This document shows, one piece after another, positions 4,969 through 12,811 of a stretch of DNA of 12,811 bases (its first letter is position 1; the number at the start of each line of letters is the position of its first letter). The notes beneath the pieces were generated by a model that had not been told where the DNA came from, searched no databases, and saw nothing but the letters and a program-made list of their open reading frames with translations. Source of the DNA: Sideroxydans lithotrophicus. GTDB taxonomy: Bacteria > Pseudomonadota > Gammaproteobacteria > Burkholderiales > Sulfuriferulaceae. The stretch spans positions 1 to 12,811 of the forward strand of contig DZDB01000047.1 of assembly GCA_022736605.1 (NCBI GenBank), in the 5' to 3' direction. Position numbers and translations under genes: made by a program.

Positions 4969-6273
4969 TTATCTGGCCGGGATCAGCAGCTGGTCAACTG
5001 CTGCCAGATCGGCTTCAGTCAGGCTGCCCGCAGCGGCTTTCAGGCGTAATCCAGACAATAGATAGGCGTAGCGCGCGGCGGCCAGATCGCGCTCGGTGGC
5101 GTACAGCTGCTGTTGCGCGTTGAGCACGTCGAGCGTGGTGCGCACGCCGACTTCCAGCCCCAGTTTACTGGATGCGAGCGATGTCTGGCTTGACACCTGC
5201 GCCTGTTCCAGCGCCGTGACCTGCGCCGCGCCGCTGGTCACGCCGAGATACGCCTGGCTGGTATTCAGTTCGATTTGCCGCCGCGTGTCTTCCAGCTCGG
5301 CGCGCGCCTTGTCCTGATTGGCAACCGCTTCACGCACGCGTGAATTCACCAGGCCGCCCTGATACAGCGGCAACGTGAGTTGCAGACCGATCTGCGTGGA
5401 TTTGTTGTTGACCTGAAAGCTGCCGAAATTCTGGTCGCGTATGTCGCTGTAGCTGGCAACGGCGTCGAGCGTGGGGTAATGTCCGGCGCGGTTGCGCTCG
5501 ATTTCCAGCCGGGCAATGTTGAATGCCGCACGTTGCGCCTTGAGCTGCGGGCTGTTGGCTTCGGCACGGGCAATCCAGGTGTCCAGATTGGCAGGATCAG
5601 GCGCAACCGTTTGCAGGGTGTTGCCGAGTACCGCCAGCGTGCCGGGAGGTTTGCCCACAATGCGGGCGAGCGCGCGGCGCTTGAGGTCGAGATCATTGCG
5701 CGCGGCAATTGCCTGGGCGTTGGCCAGATCGGCGCGCGCCTGCGCTTCATTGCTGTCGGTAATGGTGGCGCTGCCGACTTCAAAGCTGCGTTTGGCTTGC
5801 GCCAGTTGTTCGCCGATGGCGGCTTGTTGGGCTTGCACAAAACGCAGCGCATCCTGGCTTTGCAGCACGTCGAAATACGCCTGTGCCACGCGTAGCACCA
5901 GTTCCTGATCAGCGTTGCTCAGTTGTGCCTCGGCCGCGCTGACCTGCTGCTGCGCCTGCGCATATTGGGCATAGGACTGCTTGCGGTAGAGCGGCTGCAG
6001 CAGCTGAATCGTCGCTGTTTTGGTGGTGTAATCGAGCTGGCCGAAGGCGGAAGAGTCGGTGTTGTTGTGGATGGCGCTGGCACCAACGCTGATTTGTGGC
6101 AGCAGTCCGGCACGCGCCTGCGGCAGTTTCTCAATCCCGGCGCGGTAACTGGCCCGGGCAGCGGCATAGGCCGGGTCGTTGGCCTGTGCGGTGTGGAATG
6201 TGTCGGTGAGGTTGGCGGCAGCCACCAGCGGGCTTAACCCCGCGCCAATCAACAGCCAGATAATGCGATTCAT
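4969..6273 (-). CDS. tolC: TolC family outer membrane efflux/secretion channel
   Basis: 434 residues. A signal peptide (MNRIIWLLIGAGLSPLVAAA) with probable cleavage near residue 20 leads into two outer-membrane-efflux repeats rich in Ala and Gln. Typical elements are DPAYAAARASYRAGIEKLPQ near the N-terminus, the VAQAYFDVLQSQDALRF helix, and in the second repeat LPLYQGGLVNSRVREA and GVRTTLDVLNAQQQLY. Such proteins form trimeric channel-tunnels that work with inner-membrane pumps or type I secretion exporters. I start at 6273, where AGGA lies upstream and the signal peptide begins immediately; an ATG at 6294 would put seven extra residues before it. It is the last gene of the pcm-like / rhodanese / tolC operon, 33 nt after the rhodanese stop. 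No pump gene is in the window. Confidence 0.92.
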   Translation of the reverse strand: MNRIIWLLIGAGLSPLVAAANLTDTFHTAQANDPAYAAARASYRAGIEKLPQARAGLLPQISVGASAIHNNTDSSAFGQLDYTTKTATIQLLQPLYRKQSYAQYAQAQQQVSAAEAQLSNADQELVLRVAQAYFDVLQSQDALRFVQAQQAAIGEQLAQAKRSFEVGSATITDSNEAQARADLANAQAIAARNDLDLKRRALARIVGKPPGTLAVLGNTLQTVAPDPANLDTWIARAEANSPQLKAQRAAFNIARLEIERNRAGHYPTLDAVASYSDIRDQNFGSFQVNNKSTQIGLQLTLPLYQGGLVNSRVREAVANQDKARAELEDTRRQIELNTSQAYLGVTSGAAQVTALEQAQVSSQTSLASSKLGLEVGVRTTLDVLNAQQQLYATERDLAAARYAYLLSGLRLKAAAGSLTEADLAAVDQLLIPAR

Positions 6274-6306
6274 AGGGCGTCCTGAAAAATGCACTGACGC
6301 GGCGAA

Positions 6307-6630
6307 TCAGTAGGTGGGCATATCCGGATCGACGCTGGCCGCCCAGGCATCGACGCCGCCTTGCAGGTTGTAGATGTGGGCAAAACCATTGTGCTCAAGA
6401 TAACGCCCGACCTGCATGCTGCGCATGCCGTGGTGGCAGATGACGACAATCGGTGCCAGCTGGTCGAGCTGATCGAGTTTGCCGGGGATGCCATTCATCG
6501 GCATCAGCACCGCGTTGGGCAGGTGGCAGTACTGGTATTCCCACGGTTCGCGCACGTCCAGTAACAGCGGTTTGGCACGCGCCGGGTCGGCCAGCCAGTG
6601 TTGCAAATCCTGCGGTTTGAGCTGTTGCAT
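6307..6630 (-). CDS. Single-domain rhodanese-like sulfurtransferase
   Basis: 107 residues, one rhodanese domain with no signal peptide. The substrate-proximal CH2A-type motif is LLLDVREPWEY, followed by HLPNAVLMPM. The active-site loop is CHHGMRS with Cys65 as the sulfur-carrying residue, then GG-V-DAW near the end (NLQGGVDAWA). The six-residue loop matches small GlpE-like sulfurtransferases, which move sulfane sulfur to cyanide, thiols or protein partners; the physiological acceptor here is unknown. The ATG shares one base with the stop of the upstream pcm-like gene (TGATG), implying coupled translation, and tolC follows 33 nt later. The catalytic residues appear intact. Confidence 0.9.
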   Translation of the reverse strand: MQQLKPQDLQHWLADPARAKPLLLDVREPWEYQYCHLPNAVLMPMNGIPGKLDQLDQLAPIVVICHHGMRSMQVGRYLEHNGFAHIYNLQGGVDAWAASVDPDMPTY

Positions 6631-7283
6631 CAGAACACGAAGCGCTCGGGTTGCACGGCGTTAATCAGCGGATTAACGCTGGTTTCAAACAGCGTGACTG
6701 AATTGTAGGCGCCGGGCGCGACACACGTAATCAGCTTGGCGTGCATGGTCGGGGCGTCGCCGACGATGGCGAACAGGCGGCCACCGGGTTTGAGGTCGTG
6801 CTTGAATACCTCAGGCAATACGGGCGTGGAGCCGGTCAGCACAATCACGTCGTACGGGCCATGACGTGACCAGCCTGCGGCGGCGTCGCCGACTTCAAGC
6901 GAGACGTTGTTGAAGCCGTGTGCGCGCAGTTTGGCTTCGCTACGGGTTTTGAATTCGGGCGCGATATCGACGCTGTGGACGTGGTGTCCCTGATGGGCGA
7001 GTAAAGCAGTCAGATAGCCGCTGCCGGTACCGACTTCGAGAATCTTGTCGGTTTTCAGGAGCGTGAGTTCCTGGAGGATGCGTGCTTCCATTTTCGGCTG
7101 CATCATCACTTCGCCGTGACCGAGCGGAATTTCCATGTCGACAAATGCCAGCGTGCGGTAGGCTTGCGGCACAAATTCTTCGCGCTTGACCTTGGATAAC
7201 AGGTTGAGCACGTTTTGATCGAGCACGTCCCAGGTGCGGATTTGCTGTTCGATCATGTTGAAACGGGCTTGTTCGATGTTCAT
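6630..7283 (-). CDS. Pcm-like protein-L-isoaspartate O-methyltransferase homologue, non-canonical
   Basis: 217 residues with a class I SAM-dependent methyltransferase core: ILEVGTGSGYLTALLA (motif I, residues 81-96) and VHSVDIAP (motif II). The N-terminal part, REEFVPQAYRTLAFVDMEIPLGHG, is clearly of the Pcm family. However, the substrate-binding segment read as GQTISQP in E. coli Pcm is GEVMMQP here. The conserved active-site serine is Met61 and the preceding Thr is Val. The GDGWQGW and TAAPP segments are also altered, to GDAAAGW and TGSTP. Isoaspartyl repair is therefore doubtful, and it may methylate something else. It is the first gene of the operon with the rhodanese and tolC, which in my recollection is a recurrent betaproteobacterial arrangement. 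The ATG at 7283 has AGGTAG upstream. Fold certain, function open. Confidence 0.85.
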   Translation of the reverse strand: MNIEQARFNMIEQQIRTWDVLDQNVLNLLSKVKREEFVPQAYRTLAFVDMEIPLGHGEVMMQPKMEARILQELTLLKTDKILEVGTGSGYLTALLAHQGHHVHSVDIAPEFKTRSEAKLRAHGFNNVSLEVGDAAAGWSRHGPYDVIVLTGSTPVLPEVFKHDLKPGGRLFAIVGDAPTMHAKLITCVAPGAYNSVTLFETSVNPLINAVQPERFVF

Positions 7284-7312
7284 GGTTGACTACCTGGCTG
7301 CGCACTAATTCC

Positions 7313-7341
7313 TTGCGATTATTCCATATTTCCTTTAATTT
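7313..7341 (+). promoter_or_regulatory. thiC: Probable thiC promoter
   Basis: A -35-like TTGCGA (7313-7318) is followed 15-17 bp later by the AT-rich TTTAATTT. This offers TTTAAT (7334-7339, 5 of 6 to consensus, 15-bp spacer) or TAATTT (7336-7341, 17-bp spacer) as the -10. Transcription would start around 7346-7348, right at the beginning of the TPP aptamer, as expected for a riboswitch leader. It lies in the 184-bp divergent gap shared with the pcm-like gene. Confidence 0.45.
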
Positions 7342-7349
7342 AACACCTC

Positions 7350-7431
7350 TGCTAGGGGTCTCTGCGCGGTTTGGCGTGGAGTGAGACACACCCTTTGAAC
7401 CTGATACGGGTCATGCCGTCGTAGGGAAGCA
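7350..7431 (+). promoter_or_regulatory. TPP (THI-box) riboswitch aptamer
   Basis: It carries the diagnostic thi-box blocks in order: TAGGGG (7353-7358), TGAGA (7382-7386), ACCCTTTGAACCTGAT (7390-7405) and GTAGGGAA (7421-7428). The helices can be drawn directly. P1 is 7350-7353 with 7428-7431. P2 is GGGT 7356-7359 with ACCC 7390-7393. P3 is 7360-7367 with 7374-7381 (8 bp, two wobbles). P5 is ACGG 7406-7409 with CCGT 7416-7419. It binds thiamine pyrophosphate and lies directly upstream of thiC, giving end-product control of pyrimidine synthesis for thiamine. Confidence 0.95.
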
Positions 7432-7467
7432 CGCCAGCGCGTGCTCCCGCATTTTTTGGAGCGCTCC
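7428..7467 (+). promoter_or_regulatory. Riboswitch expression platform: two exclusive hairpins and the thiC ribosome site
   Basis: AGCACGC (7428-7434) can pair perfectly with GCGTGCT (7439-7445) around a CAGC loop. Alternatively GTGCTCC (7441-7447) can pair with GGAGCGC (7458-7464, one wobble) around a 10-nt loop. That second pairing buries the thiC Shine-Dalgarno GGAG (7458-7461), which stands 6 nt before the ATG. The two hairpins share 7441-7445, so only one can form. The first also shares AGCA with aptamer helix P1. When TPP closes P1, the ribosome-hiding hairpin is favoured. No terminator-like stem followed by a U run is present, so control looks translational. Confidence 0.75.
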
Positions 7468-9384
<1,917 letters not shown>

Positions 9385-9409
9385 GTCAGTTGGCTGGCAT
9401 AAAATCGGA

Positions 9410-9443
9410 CGGCCTGCACGGATGACGTGCAGGCCGCTTTTTT
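9410..9443 (+). terminator. Intrinsic terminator of thiC
   Basis: A perfect 11-bp GC-rich stem (CGGCCTGCACG 9410-9420 with CGTGCAGGCCG 9426-9436), loop GATGA, is followed by CTTTTTT. It begins 26 nt after the thiC stop and separates thiC from uppP. Confidence 0.93.
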
Positions 9444-9498
9444 GGGTGTATTAGTATTTGCTGTTAATCTTGGCGTTCTTCATTCTGGTGGCGTGTAT

Positions 9499-10329
9499 AT
9501 GGATATCTTGCTTGTCTTGAAGGCGGTCATCATGGGGCTGGTCGAAGGTTTGACCGAGTTCCTGCCGATTTCCAGCACCGGCCATCTGATCATCATGGGC
9601 GATCTGCTCGGCGGTTTCAGCGATGCGCGCGGCAAGGTGTTCGAGATTGTGATTCAACTGGGCGCGATTCTGGCGGTGGTGTGGGAGTTTCGCGCCAAGC
9701 TCGGCGTGGTGACGCAAGGGCTGGTACAGCGTGATGCGAACGCATGGCGTTTTGCCAGCAATATCATGGTGGCGTTCATGCCTGCCGTGGTGCTGGGGCT
9801 GTTGTTTCATGACGCCATCAAAACCTATTTGTTCAATCCCTACACGGTTGCGATGGCGCTGATAGTGGGCGGTGTGATTATTTTGTGGGTCGAGAAGCGT
9901 GGCTTGACGGCGCGCGTTCATACCATAGAGGAAATGCGCTGGCAGGATGCGCTGAAAGTCGGTTTTGCACAGTCGGTTGCCATGTTTCCCGGGGTGTCGC
10001 GTTCGGGTGCGACGATTATTGGCGGCATGATGTTTGGCTTGAATCGCAGCGCGGCCACGGCATTTTCGTTTTTTCTTGCCATTCCCACCATGTTCGCGGC
10101 AACCGTATATGACCTGTACAAAAACTGGAGCCTGTTGTCGGTCGGCGACATCCCGTTCTTTGTCGTGGGTTTTGTTGCGGCTTTTATCAGCGCCTATTTC
10201 GCGGTCGCGGCCTTGCTCAAGTTCGTGGCCAACCATACCTTCGTTGGCTTTGCCTGGTACCGCATCGTATTTGGCGTGCTGGTCTTGCTCAGTGCCTACA
10301 CGGGTGTGGTTGACTGGTCGGGCGTTTGA
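9499..10329 (+). CDS. uppP: Undecaprenyl-diphosphatase UppP (BacA family)
   Basis: 276 residues of a polytopic inner-membrane protein. It carries the two family signatures: EGLTEFLPISSTGHL near the N-terminus (Glu16, Glu20, Ser26, His29) and PGVSRSGATII in the middle, whose Arg completes the active site. Several further hydrophobic segments follow. It dephosphorylates undecaprenyl diphosphate after each round of peptidoglycan or LPS O-unit polymerisation and recycles the lipid carrier; overproduction gives bacitracin resistance. The ATG at 9499 is preferred because it is preceded by GGTGG and begins the conserved N-terminus. An in-frame codon at 9427 falls inside the thiC terminator. It has its own terminator and is convergent with the kinase gene. 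Confidence 0.96.
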   Translation: MDILLVLKAVIMGLVEGLTEFLPISSTGHLIIMGDLLGGFSDARGKVFEIVIQLGAILAVVWEFRAKLGVVTQGLVQRDANAWRFASNIMVAFMPAVVLGLLFHDAIKTYLFNPYTVAMALIVGGVIILWVEKRGLTARVHTIEEMRWQDALKVGFAQSVAMFPGVSRSGATIIGGMMFGLNRSAATAFSFFLAIPTMFAATVYDLYKNWSLLSVGDIPFFVVGFVAAFISAYFAVAALLKFVANHTFVGFAWYRIVFGVLVLLSAYTGVVDWSGV

Positions 10330-10350
10330 GCGACGCCGTCAGTGCAGGTT

Positions 10351-10379
10351 AAAAAGCCCAGCGCAGGCTGGGCTTTTTT
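10351..10379. terminator. Bidirectional intrinsic terminator between uppP and the kinase gene
   Basis: GCCCAGC (10356-10362) pairs with GCTGGGC (10367-10373) around GCAG. It is flanked by AAAAA on the left and TTTTTT on the right, so the hairpin works on both strands. It lies 22 nt after the uppP stop and 19 nt after the stop of the convergent kinase gene. Confidence 0.92.
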
Positions 10380-10397
10380 GTGGGCAGTGCGCAGTCG

Positions 10398-12811
10398 TCA
10401 ACTGGCTTGCGCGGTGGTCGTTTCGAGTAGTTCTGCAATCCGCGCCAGCAGCGTTTCTTCCTGGAATGGCTTGCCGAGGTAGTCGTTTACGCCCAGGCTG
10501 AACGCATGATCGCGATGCTTGTCGGCAGTGCGCGAGGTAATCATGATGATGGGTACGCTAGCCAGTTTGGCGTCAGCGCGCATGTTGCGGGTCAACTCAA
10601 AGCCGTCCATACGCGGCATTTCAATATCCAGCAGCATCACGTCCGGCACGCTGTCCTGCAACATCTGCAGGGCGTCGAGACCATCCTTGGCGGTGACTAC
10701 CTGGTAGCCTTCGCGCGTCAGCATGCGACCAGTAATCTTGCGCACGGTCAGTGAATCATCGACCACCATCACCACTTTGGCACCAGCGACGGGCGTGGCC
10801 GGGGTCAGCAGCACCGGTTGCTGGCTGCGCTGATTCTGATGGTAGGCCAGTTGTACCGGGTTGATGATGAGGACAACCTGGCCATTACCCAGCACCGTGG
10901 CACCGGCGATGCCGCTGATCCGTGCCAGTTGCGGGCCGATATTCTTGACGACGACCTCGCGGTTGCCGGTCAGTTCATCGACCAGAATGGCGGTACGCTG
11001 GCTACCGCTTCTCAACAGGATGACCGAGTTGTGCTGCTGCGCAAGGGGTGACTGCTCCGTTTCGCCAAACAGATGGGGCAGGTAGAACAATGGGTAATCA
11101 TGTTCCTGCCAGCTGATTTTCCCGTGCGTAAACAGTTCAGCCAGTGCCGCTGTTTTGTATTCCTGCACCTGGTCGACCATGGTGGAGGGCAGCGCATACA
11201 GATGCCCACCGGCCGAGATCAGCACGCTTTGCGTGACCGCCAGCGTGAGTGGCAGATGGACGATGAAATGCGCGCCCTGGCCGGTTTCTGAGTTGACTTC
11301 CAGACGGCCGCCCAGACCGGCAATTTCGCTTTTAACCACGTCCATGCCGATACCACGCCCGGAAAGCTCGGTGACTTTATCCGAAGTGGAAAAGCCGGGT
11401 GCCAGGATGAACTGCATCATCTGTGTGGGTGTCAGGGTCATTTCGGGTTGCAGCAGACCGTTCTGGATGGCGCGCGCGCGGATGGCATCAAGATTCAGGC
11501 CGGCGCCGTCGTCACGCAGGGTGAGCAGGATTTCATTGCCCTCCTGGCGTGCATGTAACACGATTTCGCCGTATTCCGATTTGCCTGCTGCAGCACGTGC
11601 TGCGGGCATTTCCACGCCGTGTGCGACGGCGTTACGCAGCAGGTGTTCAAACGGTGCGACCATTTTTTCCAGCACGCTGCGGTCCATTTCAACCTGCTCA
11701 CCGATGATCTGCAGGCTGGCTTTCTTGCCCATATCCTTGGCGGCACGGCGTACGGTACGGTGCAGCCGGTCGGCAATGCTCGACAGCGGCACCATCCGGA
11801 TATGCATCAGGGCTTGTTGCAAATCACGTGTCATGCGCGTCTGTTGCGTCAGCGCAGCTTCGGTTTCGTTCAGGCCTACCGCGATGTTTTGTTGCACTGT
11901 GCCGACGTCGTTGATGCTCTCTGCAATCATGCGGGTGAGCTCTTGCAGGCGGGTGAAGCGGTCAAACTCGAGCGGGTCGAATGGCAGGTCATCCTTGTGG
12001 ATGTGCGACAACGTCGATTGCATCTGGCTTTCCGCCTGGATTTCCAGTTCGCGCAATTGTGTGCGCAGGCGGCCGATATTATCCGCCAGCTCGGTTGCAC
12101 CCAGTTTGATTGCCACGACGCTGCTTTCCAGGCGGGAGCGGGTAATACTGATCTCGCCCGCTTCGTTCACCAGCCGGTCGACCGTGTCGGCCCGCACACG
12201 CAGCATGCGGGCGCTGGTTTCGGCTTCGACCAAGGGTGTAACGAATTGGCTGGGCTGCGCTGGCTCGGTAACGGCTGGGGCATTTTCATGTGATTCTGTT
12301 TCGGCGGCAACGAGCAGCGTTTCTGGCGCTACGCTACCTGGGTGCTGCAGTCCCTGCAAGGCGTCATTCAACCGATCCAGCTCGGTTTCGAATGCTTCAA
12401 ATTCGGCGCGTTGTGGTTCGCCAGTTTCAAGCATGCTGCCCACTTGCGTTTCCATTACGTGGGTCAGCTCACCCAGGCGCATTGCGCCAGCCATGCGCGC
12501 ACTGCCCTTGAGCGTGTGTAACAGGCGCAATAAGCTGGCAGGTGCTTCACTGGCGTGCAGGTCGGCACCCCAGTGACGTGTGGCAATGCTGATGGCGGGC
12601 AATAGTTCGGCCGCTTCTTCCAGGAAGATCGGCAGCAACTGCTCATCCAGGTCGTCAATCACGTTACGCCGTGCCGGGTGATCCTCAGCGGTTGGCAGCG
12701 TCGTCAGTACGGATGCGATAGGGGTAGTGACGGGCAGGCTGTTTTCTTCCACCGACTCCACCGACTCCACCGACTCCACCGACTCCACCGACTCCACCGA
12801 CTCCACCGACT
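10398..12811 (-). CDS. CheA-type hybrid chemosensory histidine kinase (PilL/ChpA-like), N-terminus outside the window
   Basis: At least 803 residues; the reading frame stays open through the right edge. Numbering here is from a GTG at 12806. Domains in order: a (VES)n repeat; an Hpt domain with phosphoacceptor His97 in HTLKGSARM; an Ala/Glu-rich linker; dimerisation helices (about 201-340); and a HATPase with N-box HLLRNAVAH (388-396), DDGAGL (432-437) and GRGIGMDVV (483-491). A CheW-like domain (about 524-656) follows, then a receiver domain (about 677-796) with DD at 683-684, phosphoacceptor Asp727 and Lys at GKPF. This is the layout of PilL/ChpA kinases, which control type IV pilus twitching and related behaviours and usually carry several Hpt domains; the others would lie beyond the edge. 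All catalytic residues seen are intact. No chemotaxis gene follows it; it ends the operon. Confidence 0.9.
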   Translation of the reverse strand, partial: SVESVESVESVESVESVESVEENSLPVTTPIASVLTTLPTAEDHPARRNVIDDLDEQLLPIFLEEAAELLPAISIATRHWGADLHASEAPASLLRLLHTLKGSARMAGAMRLGELTHVMETQVGSMLETGEPQRAEFEAFETELDRLNDALQGLQHPGSVAPETLLVAAETESHENAPAVTEPAQPSQFVTPLVEAETSARMLRVRADTVDRLVNEAGEISITRSRLESSVVAIKLGATELADNIGRLRTQLRELEIQAESQMQSTLSHIHKDDLPFDPLEFDRFTRLQELTRMIAESINDVGTVQQNIAVGLNETEAALTQQTRMTRDLQQALMHIRMVPLSSIADRLHRTVRRAAKDMGKKASLQIIGEQVEMDRSVLEKMVAPFEHLLRNAVAHGVEMPAARAAAGKSEYGEIVLHARQEGNEILLTLRDDGAGLNLDAIRARAIQNGLLQPEMTLTPTQMMQFILAPGFSTSDKVTELSGRGIGMDVVKSEIAGLGGRLEVNSETGQGAHFIVHLPLTLAVTQSVLISAGGHLYALPSTMVDQVQEYKTAALAELFTHGKISWQEHDYPLFYLPHLFGETEQSPLAQQHNSVILLRSGSQRTAILVDELTGNREVVVKNIGPQLARISGIAGATVLGNGQVVLIINPVQLAYHQNQRSQQPVLLTPATPVAGAKVVMVVDDSLTVRKITGRMLTREGYQVVTAKDGLDALQMLQDSVPDVMLLDIEMPRMDGFELTRNMRADAKLASVPIIMITSRTADKHRDHAFSLGVNDYLGKPFQEETLLARIAELLETTTAQAS
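12748..12811. repeat. Perfect 9-bp tandem repeat encoding (Val-Glu-Ser)n in the kinase gene
   Basis: Seven identical copies of TCCACCGAC (plus strand) run from 12748 to 12810, and an eighth begins at 12811, so the array continues beyond the window. On the coding strand each unit is GTG-GAG-TCG, giving Val-Glu-Ser. There is no sequence drift between copies even at third positions, which points to recent slippage expansion. As the unit is a multiple of three, copy-number changes keep the frame and only alter linker length ahead of the Hpt domain. Confidence 0.95.

Noticed and set aside
9427..9498. Upstream extension of uppP to an in-frame codon at 9427
   Set aside because: It would begin inside the 3' arm of the thiC terminator and add 24 residues before the conserved UppP N-terminus. 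The ATG at 9499 has a ribosome site.
11155..12576. A 473-codon open frame on the plus strand opposite the kinase gene
   Set aside because: It is Ser/Arg/Cys-rich with no recognisable domain, and the minus strand carries a continuous CheA-type protein with all motifs. It is an antisense shadow of GC-rich coding sequence.
12748..12811. Short tandem repeats as a possible CRISPR array
   Set aside because: Units are 9 bp with no spacers and lie in frame within a protein-coding gene, so this is a coding microsatellite.

Overview
The window looks like chromosome of a Gram-negative betaproteobacterium, perhaps of the Nitrosomonadales (Gallionella/Sulfuricella-like). This is inferred from protein resemblance and gene order, not from a search. 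The signs are a Kdo transferase (waaA), a TolC-type outer membrane channel in a pcm-like / rhodanese / tolC operon facing waaA, a PilL/ChpA-type chemosensory kinase, and a TPP-riboswitch-controlled thiC. Base composition is moderately GC-rich across the core genes.

Region 1 (1-2591, all minus strand) is accessory DNA. In transcription order it holds two complete MNT-HEPN gene pairs (MNT 2510-2109 with HEPN 2112-1684; MNT 1587-1300 with HEPN 1303-836). Both pairs have the usual 4-nt ATGA overlap. A Uma2-family PD-(D/E)XK protein follows (741-172). Next is what I read as a third MNT gene (151-13) with its catalytic middle deleted, ending in the same ATGA overlap with a further gene that runs off the left edge, probably its HEPN partner. 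The deletion shifts the frame so that the old MNT start codon is now in frame with that downstream gene.

Region 2 (2592-4958) is envelope glycan biosynthesis. A UDP-glucuronate 4-epimerase-like SDR enzyme (minus) diverges from waaA (plus). The waaA start has a -10-like hexamer just upstream and no Shine-Dalgarno, so its mRNA may be leaderless.

Region 3 (4969-7283, minus) is a tight operon of a non-canonical Pcm-like methyltransferase, a single-domain rhodanese and a TolC-family channel. tolC and waaA converge with only 10 bp between their stop codons.

Region 4 (7284-9443, plus) is thiC under a TPP riboswitch. The expression platform can be read directly: two mutually exclusive hairpins, one of which hides the thiC ribosome binding site. 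thiC ends in a strong intrinsic terminator.

Region 5 (9499-12811): uppP (undecaprenyl-diphosphatase, plus) converges on a large CheA-type hybrid kinase (minus) and shares a bidirectional terminator with it. The kinase gene runs off the right edge inside a perfect 9-bp tandem repeat encoding (Val-Glu-Ser)n. No tRNA, rRNA, CRISPR array or intact insertion sequence was seen, and no gene-free stretch exceeds 300 bp.
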